64,000 bases of DNA from Burkholderiales bacterium (GTDB lineage: Bacteria > Pseudomonadota > Gammaproteobacteria > Burkholderiales > Burkholderiaceae_C): positions 1 to 64,000 of the forward strand of contig JAIOOS010000011.1 in the NCBI GenBank assembly GCA_021414305.1, read 5' to 3'. The notes beneath the pieces were generated by a model, which made no database searches, had not been told where the DNA came from, and saw nothing but the letters and a program-made list of their open reading frames with translations. Position numbers and translations under genes: made by a program. Below, in pieces: positions 22,182-33,055 of this stretch (position 1 is its first letter; every line of letters starts with the position of its first letter).

Positions 22182-24654
22182 CCGCTCGCGCCGCACAGGG
22201 GCGCCAGCCCTGCACTCACCGTCTGCCACACCGTTCCGCTGGAGCGAGGCGCTTCGTGAGAATCCGCTCGCCCGCTTCATCCCGTTCTCGTCACTCGTCA
22301 CGGCGCATGACGTGATCACCCGGGGCGGTGACTACCTGCGAGTCTGGCGCCTCGAGGGCGTGCCGTTCGAATGCGCCGACGAGCAGATGATCGCCGAGCG
22401 GCACGAGGCCAAATGCAGCCTGCTGCGCAACCTCACGGGCGGCCAGTTTGCCGTCTGGGAGCACCGGTTGCACCGCGCCATCGACGACCGGATGTCGCTG
22501 CCGCCCGAGACCGGCTTCGCCCGGGATCTCGCCGAGGCGTACGACCGGGTCGTGCGGACCGACCGGCTGATGAGCAACGAGCTCTACCTGACGCTCGTCT
22601 ATCGACCGAACGCGGTCTCGGCGGGTCGCGCGCTCCAGTCGCCGCAACGCAGCCGGGCCGAGATCACGGCGGCGCAGGCCGAGGCGCTCCGGGTCATGGC
22701 AGAAAAGTCGGCGCTGATCGAGCGCTTGCTGCGAGGGTTCGAGCCGACGCCACTCGGCCCGGTCCGCCGAAACGGCCGCGACTACTCCGAGGTGGCCGAA
22801 TTCCTGGGCTACCTGGTCAACGGCAAGCATCGCGCGGTACCGATGCACTCCGGACCGCTCTATCGAACCCTGCCTACCGCCCGACTCTCCTTCGGCACCG
22901 ACAAGCTCGAGATTCGCAACGGCGACGAGCGTCGCTACGCTGCCTTCGTCGACATCCACGAGTACGCCGACGCGGTCGAGCCCGGCGTTCTCGACACCCT
23001 GCTCTACGAGCGCAGCGAGTTCATCGAGACGCAGAGCCTGTCGATCCTGCCGCGCCGCGAAGCGACGCGAGCGCTCGAACTGCAGCGGGACCAGCTCATC
23101 GCCAGCGACGACGTCGTCGCCAGCCAGGTCGCCGAGATGGACCTCGCCTTGAACGAGCTCGGCGACGGCCAGTTCTGCATCGGCGAATACCACTACAGCC
23201 TGCTCGTCTTCGGCGACAACGTCGCCGACGCCGGCCGGCGCGCCGCGCAAGCAGTCGGTGCCGTCGGCGAGGCCTGCAGCATCCAGATGCGCCCGGTCGA
23301 CCTGGTCGCCGACGCCGCCTGGTTCGCGCAGCTTCCTGGAAACTGGCAATGGCGCCCCCGCGCCGCCAAGCTCTCCTCGCGCGCCTTTGCCGCCCTGGCA
23401 TGCGGCCACAACTTCACGCGCGGAAAGCGCGACGGCAACCCCTGGGGTGAGGCCCTGGCTCTCCTGAACTCACCAGGCGGTCAGCCCTTCTATCTGAACC
23501 TGCACAAGAGCCCCGAGTGCGAGGACTCGGAAGACAAGAAGCTTCCAGGCAACACCCTGATCCTTGGTTCGACCGGGGTCGGCAAGACCACTCTCGTCAT
23601 GTTCCTGCTGGCGCTCACCCGCAAATGGCAGCCCGCACCGCGCCTCGTCCTGTTCGACCTCGATCGAGGCAGCGAGATCGCCTTGCGTGCCTTGGGGGGC
23701 CGCTACTTCACCCTGGAAGCCGGCAAACCCACTGGTCTCAACCCGCTGCAGCGCGAGCCCAACGCCTGGCGGATCCAGTTCTGGCAGCAACTCGTTCGCA
23801 CGTGCATCGAGACGCCGAACCTGCTGCTCCTCCCGGCCGACAATCGGGCGATCGCCGACGCGGTGCGCGCCGTCGCCCTCATGCCGCGACATTTGCGGCG
23901 GTTCTCCACCGTCCGGCAGAACCTGCCCAAGGCGGGGGACAACAGCCTCTACGAGCGCCTGGGCCGCTGGTGCGAGGGCGGAGCCCTCGGCTGGGTCTTC
24001 GACGAGGCCGACGATCGTCTGACGGACCTCAGCGAGGCGAGCGCCATCGGCTTCGACACCACCGAGTTCCTGGACCTGCCGGAGGTGCGGACGCCCGTGA
24101 TGCTGTACCTGCTCGACGTCATGGGAGAGCTGGTCGATGGCAGCCGGCTGATCTACGTCATCTCCGAGTTCTGGAAGGCCCTCGACAACGAGATCTTCAG
24201 CGATTTCGCCAAGCAGAAGCAGAAGACGATCAGGAAGCAGAACGGCCTGGGCATCTTCGACACCCAGAGCCCTTCGGATGTGCTGCGTCACTCCATCGGC
24301 CGGACCATGGTCGAGCAGAGCGTGACCAAGATCTTTCTTGCCAACCCGGAGGCGCTGCGCCAGGAGTACGTCGAAGGCTTCGGCCTGACCGACGCCGAGT
24401 ACGAAACGGTCAAGAGCCTGGGGGCACGCAATGGCCGCGTTTTCATGGTCAAGCAGGGCGACCGCAGCGCCGTCTGCCAACTCGACCTGACCGGCATGGA
24501 GGACTTCGTGACAGTCCTCTCAGGTACCACCGACAACGTTGTATTGCTGGACACGATCCGCGCGCGAGTCGGCGACGACCCCGCAGTCTGGAGGCCACTC
24601 CTGCTCGATGCGATCCGTGCCCGCAAGTCATCGTCGGAAAGGAGAGTCCCATGA
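22165..24654 (+). CDS. virB4: VirB4 ATPase
   Basis: NTLILGSTGVGKTTLVMFLLAL Walker A; RLIYVISEFWKAL Walker-B-like; CagE/VirB4 N-terminal domain. Confidence 0.95.
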   Translation: MLSFASRSRRTGAPALHSPSATPFRWSEALRENPLARFIPFSSLVTAHDVITRGGDYLRVWRLEGVPFECADEQMIAERHEAKCSLLRNLTGGQFAVWEHRLHRAIDDRMSLPPETGFARDLAEAYDRVVRTDRLMSNELYLTLVYRPNAVSAGRALQSPQRSRAEITAAQAEALRVMAEKSALIERLLRGFEPTPLGPVRRNGRDYSEVAEFLGYLVNGKHRAVPMHSGPLYRTLPTARLSFGTDKLEIRNGDERRYAAFVDIHEYADAVEPGVLDTLLYERSEFIETQSLSILPRREATRALELQRDQLIASDDVVASQVAEMDLALNELGDGQFCIGEYHYSLLVFGDNVADAGRRAAQAVGAVGEACSIQMRPVDLVADAAWFAQLPGNWQWRPRAAKLSSRAFAALACGHNFTRGKRDGNPWGEALALLNSPGGQPFYLNLHKSPECEDSEDKKLPGNTLILGSTGVGKTTLVMFLLALTRKWQPAPRLVLFDLDRGSEIALRALGGRYFTLEAGKPTGLNPLQREPNAWRIQFWQQLVRTCIETPNLLLLPADNRAIADAVRAVALMPRHLRRFSTVRQNLPKAGDNSLYERLGRWCEGGALGWVFDEADDRLTDLSEASAIGFDTTEFLDLPEVRTPVMLYLLDVMGELVDGSRLIYVISEFWKALDNEIFSDFAKQKQKTIRKQNGLGIFDTQSPSDVLRHSIGRTMVEQSVTKIFLANPEALRQEYVEGFGLTDAEYETVKSLGARNGRVFMVKQGDRSAVCQLDLTGMEDFVTVLSGTTDNVVLLDTIRARVGDDPAVWRPLLLDAIRARKSSSERRVP

Positions 24655-25067
24655 ATCACGTCCCGTCAATCCTTCTCATCACAGCGGTTCTGGCATGCCA
24701 CGGCACTGCTTCGCGAGCCCAGACCGTTCCCGGCAACGAAGCGGTGCGAACCACTGGCACAGGCAAGTCCGTCGACCTGCCGCCGGTGCCGGCATCGGTC
24801 AGCAAGCCCTGCGCAGCGACGGCGGCCTGCCACGCTGGAGCCTGGCACATGGTCGAGACCTCCGATGGCCTGCGCGAGTGCACCGAGCCATATGCACGAC
24901 CGACGACTTGCCGTGTCTCCTCCTATGGGACACAGAAGCTACCGCGCCTCTGGATCGTAAAGACGCAGGCACGCTGGCGCTGGTGCCAGTACCCGGACCT
25001 AGGCAGCAAGTGCGTTGACATCTTTGCCAAGCCGCCGGCCAACCTTCCTTACGACGCCATTCAGTAA
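24651..25067 (+). CDS. T4SS-operon secreted hypothetical (139 aa)
   Basis: Signal peptide (ITAVLACHGTASRA), Cys-rich; between virB4 and virB6. Confidence 0.65.
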   Translation: MNHVPSILLITAVLACHGTASRAQTVPGNEAVRTTGTGKSVDLPPVPASVSKPCAATAACHAGAWHMVETSDGLRECTEPYARPTTCRVSSYGTQKLPRLWIVKTQARWRWCQYPDLGSKCVDIFAKPPANLPYDAIQ

Positions 25068-25079
25068 GCGGAGGCTAAT

Positions 25080-26189
25080 GTGTTTGCCTGGCTGGGCTCC
25101 AAGTTCACGTCGATCCTGAGCACCTATGTGCTCGGCGTCGTGTCCTCGCTGATGAGCGCGATCACACCGATCGCGCTCTCGGCGATGACCCTCTGGGTTC
25201 TGCTCTACGGCTGGGCGGTACTTCGGAACGAAGTGTCCGAGACCGTGCCGGCGTTCCTCTGGAACGTGACCAAGATCGGTCTCGTCCTCGCCTTCGCGTT
25301 GAATTCCGGGGTCTACGTAGCCAATGTCGTCGACACCGCCAACGGGTTGGCGACAGGTGTGGCGACAACCTTTCTTCCCGCTGGCGCACCTGCGGCAACG
25401 ATCACCTCTCCGTACAGCCTGCTCGACCAGTTCAATGACAAGGCCAGCAAGCAGGTGTCCGACATCATGGCGGAGGCCGGGATCACGCGGCTGGACCTCT
25501 TCCTCGCCGCGGGTGTGTTCTCGGTCGGCACCGTTGCCTTTCTATGCGTCGCGGTCTTCATCGTCACGCTGGCGACGGTCCTGCTCTCTTTCGTCATCGG
25601 GGTCGGCCCTGTCTTTGTGCTCTGCCTGGCCTGGAGGCCGACGCAACGTTTCTTCGACAGCTGGCTGTCGGTACTGCTCAACGCTGTCGTCCTGACCTGG
25701 TTCGCGTTCTTCGCGCTCGGCCTCAGCGCCTTCATCGGCGAGCAGATGTTTACGGCTATCGAGGGCAGCGGCGGATTCACGGACTCGGCGCTTAACGCCC
25801 TGGGTGAATCGATCCGCTACTGCGTGCTGATGATCGTCATGGCGATCATCTGTTTCCAGGCACCGAGCCTCGCCTCGGCCCTCACCGGCGGCGCCGCCGT
25901 GCAGCAGGGGATCCAGATGGTGCAGAACGCCATGATGGTCGCTGGGTTGCGGGCCAGTCGTTCACCATCTGCCGCCGCCGGCACCGCGTCGACCGCATCG
26001 GCCGGCGGCGTCATCCGCGCTGGATCGGGCATACCCCACGCCGCCGGCGTCGCGACGGGACGAGCCGCCCTGGCCGGCGCCCGCTTCGCCGGAACCATGG
26101 CCACCGGCGCCGGCGCCATGGTGCGTGGCGCATACACCCAGGCCCGTTCTGCCGCCTACCGCCTTGCCGCGCTGCGCGGCCGGGCCTGA
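25080..26189 (+). CDS. virB6: VirB6/TrbL-type inner-membrane protein
   Basis: Multiple TM segments, FVIGVGPVFVLCLAWRPTQRFFDSWLSVLLNAVV, Ala/Gly-rich C-terminus. Confidence 0.9.
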   Translation: MFAWLGSKFTSILSTYVLGVVSSLMSAITPIALSAMTLWVLLYGWAVLRNEVSETVPAFLWNVTKIGLVLAFALNSGVYVANVVDTANGLATGVATTFLPAGAPAATITSPYSLLDQFNDKASKQVSDIMAEAGITRLDLFLAAGVFSVGTVAFLCVAVFIVTLATVLLSFVIGVGPVFVLCLAWRPTQRFFDSWLSVLLNAVVLTWFAFFALGLSAFIGEQMFTAIEGSGGFTDSALNALGESIRYCVLMIVMAIICFQAPSLASALTGGAAVQQGIQMVQNAMMVAGLRASRSPSAAAGTASTASAGGVIRAGSGIPHAAGVATGRAALAGARFAGTMATGAGAMVRGAYTQARSAAYRLAALRGRA

Positions 26190-26205
26190 TACCGCAAGGA
26201 GTTCC

Positions 26206-26904
26206 ATGGAAAAGCCCTTCCGCCTCGCCGCCCTCGCCCTGGTCACCGGCCTGTCCATCCCGGGCGTTCACGCCCAAGGCATCCCGGTGATCGACGTGGC
26301 CAACCTCGTGCAGACGATCCAGCAGGTGATGAACGACATCACCGAAATCGAGAACCAGGTCGAGCAGATCCGGCAGATGCAGAACCAGGTCACCGGCATG
26401 ACCGGGAGCCGAAACCTCGGCAACGTCTTCAACAGCGCCACGCTGAAGAACTACGTCCCGGCGAACGCCTTCACGGTCGTCAATGCCGTCGATTCCGGTG
26501 GCTACGGAGGCTTGACGACCACGGGCAAGTCGCTCCGCGATGTTGGTATGGTCTACAACTGCCTGGACCGCACCGGTGCTGCGCGCACGAACTGCCAGGC
26601 CACCCTCGCCCAGCCGTACCAGCAGAAGGCGCTGCTCCAGGACGCCATGCAGGCGGCGTCAGGACGTCTCGGCCAGATCAGCTCGCTGATGAGCCAGATC
26701 AACTCGACCGACGATCAGAAGGCCGTGCTCGAGATCCAGGCCCGCATCGGCGCCGAGAACGCGATGCTCCAGCACGAGATGTCGCAGGTGCACATGCTCA
26801 CCGGCATGGCCGATAGCGAAGAGCGGATCGCCCGCTCGCGCGAGCGGGAACGGCAGTACGAGATGCTGACCCGCACCGGCAAGATCTCCGACTACCTGCG
26901 CTGA
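26206..26904 (+). CDS. virB5: VirB5
   Basis: Signal peptide, IPVIDVANLVQTIQQVMNDITEIENQVEQIRQMQNQ. Confidence 0.88.
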   Translation: MEKPFRLAALALVTGLSIPGVHAQGIPVIDVANLVQTIQQVMNDITEIENQVEQIRQMQNQVTGMTGSRNLGNVFNSATLKNYVPANAFTVVNAVDSGGYGGLTTTGKSLRDVGMVYNCLDRTGAARTNCQATLAQPYQQKALLQDAMQAASGRLGQISSLMSQINSTDDQKAVLEIQARIGAENAMLQHEMSQVHMLTGMADSEERIARSRERERQYEMLTRTGKISDYLR

Positions 26905-26911
26905 GGCAACT

Positions 26912-27667
26912 ATGGGCTCGATGCTGCAGGACCGGCTGCGCGCCGACCCGGCCGCGGTCCCCGACAAGGAAGTCTTCTTGGCGGTCAATCGCGCCTGGGA
27001 GCTCGACCGGGCCACCTTGCTGGAACGGTCGGAACGCCGCGCATGGATCGTCGGCGGCACGGGCGTCGTGACAGCCATCCTGGCGGTGATGGCGGTCTTC
27101 GCGCAGGGGCCGTTGCGCCAGGTCGTGGGCCTGCCCATCGTCGTCGACCGGGTCACCGGCGAGACCACGATCCAGCAGCGCCTCAACGTCGAATCCGTCC
27201 CGGTGATAGATGCGCTCGACAAGCACAACCTCGCCGTCTTTGTCCGCGCGAGGGAAGGCTACGGCTGGTGGTTCCTGCAACGCGACTTCGACCAGGTAGC
27301 GCGGATGGCAGTGCCGACGGTGTTCGCCGACTACAACCGGCAGTTCGAAGGCGAAGCTGCGCTGCAGAAGAAGCTCGCGGGCACCGAAGAGTGGCGGATC
27401 CAGATCGTCGGTGTTCGCCTGTCGGCCTCGGGGCGACGCGGCAACGCCGGCACGGCCACCGTCACCTACGACAAGGTCGTCCGCCTCGTCGAGAAGAACC
27501 TGCCGGACACGACCTCGCGCCACGTCGCCAGCGTTGTCTACGAGTACCAGCCCAAGGTGCTCGCCAAGGAGAAAGACCGGATCGAGAACCCGTTTGGATT
27601 CGTCGTCACCGCGTACCGATCCGACCCCGAGATCGCGGCGGCACCGGCGCCGGCGGCGACCAGGTAG
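26912..27667 (+). CDS. virB8: VirB8
   Basis: Single N-terminal TM; YGWWFLQRDFDQVARM and VVYEYQPKVLAKEKDRIENPFGFVVTAYRSDPE typical of VirB8. Confidence 0.9.
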   Translation: MGSMLQDRLRADPAAVPDKEVFLAVNRAWELDRATLLERSERRAWIVGGTGVVTAILAVMAVFAQGPLRQVVGLPIVVDRVTGETTIQQRLNVESVPVIDALDKHNLAVFVRAREGYGWWFLQRDFDQVARMAVPTVFADYNRQFEGEAALQKKLAGTEEWRIQIVGVRLSASGRRGNAGTATVTYDKVVRLVEKNLPDTTSRHVASVVYEYQPKVLAKEKDRIENPFGFVVTAYRSDPEIAAAPAPAATR

Positions 27668-27677
27668 CGAGGCTGCC

Positions 27678-28571
27678 ATGCACCTGATCCGAATCCTCGC
27701 TGCCGGATTGCTCACCTTCGCGATTGGCGGCGCGCTCGCGGCCGACACCTCCGATCCGCGCTTGCGTCAAGTCTGGTACGACCCGCAGGCCGTAGTCACC
27801 GTGCCGGTGAAGCGGGGCATCGTCACCGACATCGTCCTCGACGCCGACGAGGTCATCACCGACCTCGCCTCGGGCCTGGGCGGCGATTGCACCAAGGCCG
27901 AGGCGACCTGGTGCATCGCCGCGCAGCCAGGGGGCCGCCATATCTTCGTCAAGCCGAAGAGCACGGCAGGTACGGCGAACAACCTGGCTGTGGTTACCGA
28001 CAAGCGCAGCCACTCCTTCCGGCTCGAACTGCTGGCTGAGAACGACGCGCGCCCGCCGGTCTATCGGCTGTTGGTCCGGGCAGTACCGCCGCTACCGCCG
28101 CCGGCACTAGTCGCCGCGCCTCACCGTTTCGCCCCTGAAGCCGAGATCGCCGAACCAGCCGCACCACGCCAATCCGACGTGATCGCGGAAAGGCTCCGGA
28201 CCGCGCCGGTGCCCGTGAACTCCGACTATTCGCTCGCCGAAGGCACGGGCTCCGAGGACATCGTTCCGTCACTCGTCTTCGACGATGGCCGCTTCACCTA
28301 TCTGCGGTTTGCGAACAACCGGGAGGTGCCGGCGGTCTTCCACGTGCAGGGGGACGGCTCGGAGGCGCTGGTCAACGTGCGCATGGAGGGTGACCTGCTG
28401 ATCGTCGACCGGGTCAGTCGCCGGCTGATGCTGCGCGCCGGCAACGCCGTCGTGGGTCTCTGGAATGAGTCGTTCGACCCCGACGGAGTTCCGCCCGCAG
28501 GCGGCACCACCGTGCCGGGTGTCGAGCGGACGATCGTCGGACGAGGCGCATCGGCAAGGGGGCGGCCATGA
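27678..28571 (+). CDS. virB9: VirB9
   Basis: DPRLRQVWYDPQAVVTVPVKRGIVTDIVLDADEVI; PSLVFDDGRFTYLRFANNREVPAVF C-terminal VirB9 motif. Confidence 0.93.
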   Translation: MHLIRILAAGLLTFAIGGALAADTSDPRLRQVWYDPQAVVTVPVKRGIVTDIVLDADEVITDLASGLGGDCTKAEATWCIAAQPGGRHIFVKPKSTAGTANNLAVVTDKRSHSFRLELLAENDARPPVYRLLVRAVPPLPPPALVAAPHRFAPEAEIAEPAAPRQSDVIAERLRTAPVPVNSDYSLAEGTGSEDIVPSLVFDDGRFTYLRFANNREVPAVFHVQGDGSEALVNVRMEGDLLIVDRVSRRLMLRAGNAVVGLWNESFDPDGVPPAGGTTVPGVERTIVGRGASARGRP

Positions 28572-29929
28572 GCAACGATGTTCGCCCGGACAAGGACATG
28601 CCGGACGCCGCGAAGGCATCGGGCGACAGCGCGACCGGGTTGGAAAGCGAAGCCGGCATTCCGAGCGTCAGCCAGCCAAGGACCGTGACCGTGTCCCGCA
28701 AGGGTCTGTTCGCCCTCGCCTTTTTCGCCGTCTCGCTCGTCGCCGTCTCCGCTGTCTCGATCCATCGCGCCTTCGGCTCCAAGAACGAGATCCAGGAGGC
28801 GTCGAAGCGCGTGGCCGACCGTCCCGCTGCGGCAGGCACAGAGCCGCGACGCCTCGACCTCACCCTCCCGGTGGCCGCTTCGGCGGCAAGTGCACCCGCC
28901 GGCCGGATGATCCCGGCGATCCAACCCCTGCCCGACGACGGCCCTGCGCAACCAATCCCGGTTCGCCGCAACGAAACACCCCGGACCTTGCCCGAGGATG
29001 CACCCGCCGTACTGCTCTCCAGCCGGCCCGGCATCACTGGCGCAAACAGACAGGCGACCGCGGTCGCTGCAACCGGCGGCGAGGGCGCCGACAAAGGCGA
29101 TCCCCTGGACAACACCCGGCGGAACCTGGACGCCTATCAGCAACGCCTGCAGGGACTGCTCGACACGTTGACCGCGCGAACCGACGCTGTCACCAAGTCC
29201 GCCAACGGCACTCCCTCGCTGCCCCTTCCTCTGCTTCCATTACCCACTGGCGCTGGAGGCACGGCTCCGGCCGGCGCCGGCCTCTTCGGTGGTCAGCTGC
29301 AAGGCTCTGCGACCCCTCGGGTCGTTGCCGGCAGCATTGCCAACCGCAGCCTGACTCTGCCGAAAGGCACCGCCTTCACCTGCGCCCTGAAGACGCGCCT
29401 CGTCAACGCCGCGTCTGGCTTCGTCAGCTGCCAGGTCCTGCGCAATGTCTTCAGCGAGGACGGGCGGGTGCTCCTGATCGAGCGCGGCTCGCACCTCGAC
29501 GGTGAGTACCGGACCTCCTCCGCGCGACCCGGGACGGTCCGGATCCCTGTCCTCTGGACCCGCCTGCGCACACCAAATGCGGTGACTGTCGACATTGAGT
29601 CCCCCGGAACCGGCGCCTTGGGCGAGTCGGGTATCGACGGCTACGTCGACAACCGATGGTTCGAACGGATCGGAGCGGCCATGCTGCTCTCCGTCATCAA
29701 CGACGCGATGGCGTTCGCGATCCAGAAGCAGACCAGCAGCGGCGATGGCGACACCATCCTGTTGCCCGCGACGACGGGCAACACCAGCAAGCTCGCCGAG
29801 AAGGTGCTCGACAGCACGATCAACATCCCGCCCCTGATCTACCAGAACCAGGGCGCGGTCGTCGGCATCTACGTCGCCCGGGACGTCGACTTCTCGTCGG
29901 TTTACGAGCTGAAGGCGGTCGAGCGGTGA
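28568..29929 (+). CDS. virB10: VirB10
   Basis: TLPKGTAFTCALKTRLVNAASGFVSCQVLRNVFSEDGRVLLIERGSHLDGEY and YVDNRWFERIGAAML. Confidence 0.95.
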   Translation: MSNDVRPDKDMPDAAKASGDSATGLESEAGIPSVSQPRTVTVSRKGLFALAFFAVSLVAVSAVSIHRAFGSKNEIQEASKRVADRPAAAGTEPRRLDLTLPVAASAASAPAGRMIPAIQPLPDDGPAQPIPVRRNETPRTLPEDAPAVLLSSRPGITGANRQATAVAATGGEGADKGDPLDNTRRNLDAYQQRLQGLLDTLTARTDAVTKSANGTPSLPLPLLPLPTGAGGTAPAGAGLFGGQLQGSATPRVVAGSIANRSLTLPKGTAFTCALKTRLVNAASGFVSCQVLRNVFSEDGRVLLIERGSHLDGEYRTSSARPGTVRIPVLWTRLRTPNAVTVDIESPGTGALGESGIDGYVDNRWFERIGAAMLLSVINDAMAFAIQKQTSSGDGDTILLPATTGNTSKLAEKVLDSTINIPPLIYQNQGAVVGIYVARDVDFSSVYELKAVER

Positions 29930-31026
29930 GCATCTCGATCGCCCCAGCCGAATTGCGGAGCCCGCCGGCCTGCGCCGGGTGGTGCGGCGAGTCCACGTCG
30001 GTGGTCGAGTTCCTGCGCCCTCTCCGCGCCCGCCTGGACGAGCCCGGAGTGCTCGAGGTTTGCGTCAACCGTCCGGGCGAGATGATGGTCGAGACGGTGC
30101 GCGGCTGGAGCGTCGTCAAATCGGACGAACTGTCGCAGGAACGCTGCTTGTCGCTCGCCACCGCCCTGGCGACGCTCTCGGACCAGCAGATCAACCAGGA
30201 ACGGCCGCTGCTCGCGGCGACCCTGCCGACTGGGGAGCGCGTGCAGTTCGCCATCCCGCCGGCGGTCGCGAGGGGAACGGTCTCGATCACGATCCGCAAG
30301 CCCTCCGAACTGATCCGCGGCCTGGACGACTTCGAGAAGGAGGGCCTGTTCGATCGCACCGCCATCGTCAGCCGTACTCCCGATGCGGGACTCCTGCCCT
30401 TCGAGCACGAGCTCGCCGACCTGAAGCAGCGCGGCCGCTACGCCGAGTTCCTGCGCCTGGCCGTCCGCAAGCACCAGACCATCGTCGTCAGCGGCAAGAC
30501 CGGCTCGGGCAAGACCACGTTCATGAAAGGTCTCGTCGAGGAGGTGCCCAGGCACGAGCGCCTGATCACGATCGAGGACACGGCCGAGCTCACCCTCCCC
30601 AACCACCCGAACGTCGTCCACCTCTTCTACAGCAAGGACGCGCAGGGAACCGCCAAGGTCACCGCCAAGTCGCTGCTCGAGGCGTGCCTGCGGATGAAAC
30701 CCGACAGAATCTTCCTTGCGGAGATCCGCGGCGACGAGTGCTTCCACTTCGTCCGCCTGGCCGCATCGGGCCACCCGGGCAGCATCACCAGCGTCCACGC
30801 CGGCAGTTGTGCCCTCGCCTTCGAGCAGATGGCGCTCATGATCCGCGAGAGCGGCGCGGGCGGGGGGCTCCGCATGGATGAGATCAAGTGGCTGCTCGGC
30901 GTCGTCGTCGATGTCGTCGTCCAGTTCGACCGCGACGAGCGCGGTCGCTTCGTCTCCGAGATCTTTTACGAGCCACGGCGCCAGCGTCTCGCCCGCTGGG
31001 ACGACGCCGTGCCGGCAAAGCCATGA
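29926..31026 (+). CDS. virB11: VirB11 ATPase
   Basis: IVVSGKTGSGKTTFMKGL Walker A; LACLRMKPDRIFLAEIRGDE; GHPGSITSVHAG. GTG start. Confidence 0.96.
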   Translation: MSISIAPAELRSPPACAGWCGESTSVVEFLRPLRARLDEPGVLEVCVNRPGEMMVETVRGWSVVKSDELSQERCLSLATALATLSDQQINQERPLLAATLPTGERVQFAIPPAVARGTVSITIRKPSELIRGLDDFEKEGLFDRTAIVSRTPDAGLLPFEHELADLKQRGRYAEFLRLAVRKHQTIVVSGKTGSGKTTFMKGLVEEVPRHERLITIEDTAELTLPNHPNVVHLFYSKDAQGTAKVTAKSLLEACLRMKPDRIFLAEIRGDECFHFVRLAASGHPGSITSVHAGSCALAFEQMALMIRESGAGGGLRMDEIKWLLGVVVDVVVQFDRDERGRFVSEIFYEPRRQRLARWDDAVPAKP

Positions 31027-33041
31027 GCAGCGTCACCGCCCTGCCGTTCTCGAGCTGGCCTGTGGGCCGGAAGGCCGCAGCAGCAACCTTCGGGTTCATG
31101 GCAATGGCCGCGCTGGCCTGTGCCGCGCTCTACCTGTCGGCAGTGCTGTTCCTACTTCTCAACAAGGCGAACCCAAGCCAGGCGCAGTTCGCCAGCATCG
31201 TCGCCTACTGGGAGCGCTACTCGGACGATCCGCAGCTGCGCAAGAAACTGCTCGGTGCGATCGTCGTCTCCGGCATCGGCCTGCTCGTCGTCTTGCCCGG
31301 CGCCCTGCTGGCTGCGTCACGGCAGAGCCGGCCGCTGCACGGCGACGCGCGATTTGCGAACCCGACCGAGGTCACACGCGCCGGCCTGCTCCAGGTCGAA
31401 CCCCAGTCTGCCAGCCCCCGCATCCTGATCGGCCGGTACCGGGGCCGCTTTCTGGCGCTTCCCGGACAGCTCTCGGTGATGCTCTCGGCACCGACCCGCA
31501 GCGGAAAAGGCGTCGGCGTCGTCATTCCAAACCTCCTCAACTGGCCGGACTCAGTGGTCGTGCTCGACATCAAGGGTGAGAACTACGACGTCACTGCCGG
31601 ATTCCGCGCCAGGCACCGGCAGGCGGTCTACGCGTTCTCACCTTTCGACGAAGGGGCACGCAGCCATCGCTGGAACCCGCTCTCCGCCGTGCGCACCGAC
31701 CAGCTGCACCGGGTCGGCGACCTGCTGTCGATCGGTCAGGTGCTCTTCCCGAACGACGGCGGTAGCACGTCGTCCGAGGCGTTCTTCAACGACCAGGCGC
31801 GCAACCTCTTCCTCGGCATGGGCCTCTACCTGCTCGAGACGCCTGACATGCCGCGCACGATCGGCGAGATGCTGCGCCAGTCGTCAGGCAAGGGCCAGTC
31901 CCTAAAGGAGCACTTGAACGCCGTGATCAGGCGCCGAAAGGAGGAAGGCAAGGCGCTCTCGGACGAATGCACCGACGCATTGCGGCGCCTGACTACGAAC
32001 TCGGAGAACACGCTCCTGAGCATCGTCTCGACCTTCAATGCGCCGTTGACCGTATTCGCCGATGCGATCGTCGATGCCGCCACCAGCGCCGATGATTTCC
32101 GGCTCGGCGATGTCCGGCGTCGGCGCATATCCATCTATGTGCGGATCCCACCGAACCGCCTAGCCAACGCCCGACCGTTGCTGAACCTGTTCTTCTCGCA
32201 GCTCGTCAGTCTGAACACGCAGCATCGACCCGACCAGGACCCGACTCTCAAGCTACAGTGCCTGCTCGTCCACGACGAGTTCGCCGCTATGGGGCGGGTT
32301 GGCGTGGTCTCGTCGGCCGCTGCCTTCCTCGCCGGCTACAACTTGCGGCTTCTCACGGTCGTGCAGGCGATGGCGCAGCTCGACTCGGTCTACGGTGAGA
32401 AGGAGGCCCGCACCTTCGCGACCAACCACGGCCTGCAGATCCTGTTCGCCCCACGCGAGCAACGCGACGCCGAGGAATACAGCGCGATGCTCGGACACTT
32501 CACCGAGCGCGCCACCTCGCGCGGCAGGAGCCGCTCTTTCAGCAGCCACGGCCACACGACGGTCAGCCGAAACGATAGCGAGCAGCGCCGGGCTCTCCTC
32601 CTGCCCCAGGAGTTCAAGGAGATTGGCGCGGAACGGTTCGTCGCCATCGTCGAGAACTGCAAGCCGATCCTCGGCGAAAAGATCCGTTACCACCGCGACA
32701 AGATCTTCCAGGCTCGCCTGCGCCCTCCTCCAGTCGTGCCGCGGATGGACATGGACGCCCATTTCGCCCGAATCGAGCTGCGCTGGCGCTACCTGCCGGA
32801 CGAGCTCAAGCCTGGCGAAACGCTGGTTGTCGAGCAGCTCGCGCACGACGTGTCCGGCCTCCCGGAACTGACCGAAAAGTCCACCGAGGCCGAAGCCGGC
32901 GACTTCGCCGACTGCTACTTCGCGATCACCCGAGTCAGCTCCCCGGACGCGGGCGGGGCGATCGAGCCAGCAGACGTTCCGCCGGAGAGTCCTGCCGAGC
33001 TCGACGAACTCGACGTCGACAGGCTTGCGGAGCAGACCTAG
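31023..33041 (+). CDS. virD4: VirD4 coupling protein
   Basis: SAPTRSGKGVGVVIPNLL Walker A; LLVHDEFAAMGRVGVV Walker B; TraG/VirD4 architecture. Confidence 0.96.
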   Translation: MSSVTALPFSSWPVGRKAAAATFGFMAMAALACAALYLSAVLFLLLNKANPSQAQFASIVAYWERYSDDPQLRKKLLGAIVVSGIGLLVVLPGALLAASRQSRPLHGDARFANPTEVTRAGLLQVEPQSASPRILIGRYRGRFLALPGQLSVMLSAPTRSGKGVGVVIPNLLNWPDSVVVLDIKGENYDVTAGFRARHRQAVYAFSPFDEGARSHRWNPLSAVRTDQLHRVGDLLSIGQVLFPNDGGSTSSEAFFNDQARNLFLGMGLYLLETPDMPRTIGEMLRQSSGKGQSLKEHLNAVIRRRKEEGKALSDECTDALRRLTTNSENTLLSIVSTFNAPLTVFADAIVDAATSADDFRLGDVRRRRISIYVRIPPNRLANARPLLNLFFSQLVSLNTQHRPDQDPTLKLQCLLVHDEFAAMGRVGVVSSAAAFLAGYNLRLLTVVQAMAQLDSVYGEKEARTFATNHGLQILFAPREQRDAEEYSAMLGHFTERATSRGRSRSFSSHGHTTVSRNDSEQRRALLLPQEFKEIGAERFVAIVENCKPILGEKIRYHRDKIFQARLRPPPVVPRMDMDAHFARIELRWRYLPDELKPGETLVVEQLAHDVSGLPELTEKSTEAEAGDFADCYFAITRVSSPDAGGAIEPADVPPESPAELDELDVDRLAEQT

Positions 33042-33055
33042 CCCAGGAGGAGCCC

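Noticed and set aside
22291-23409. 372-aa minus ORF
   Set aside because: Antisense to virB4; no family motif.
23470-24480. 336-aa minus ORF
   Set aside because: Antisense to virB4.
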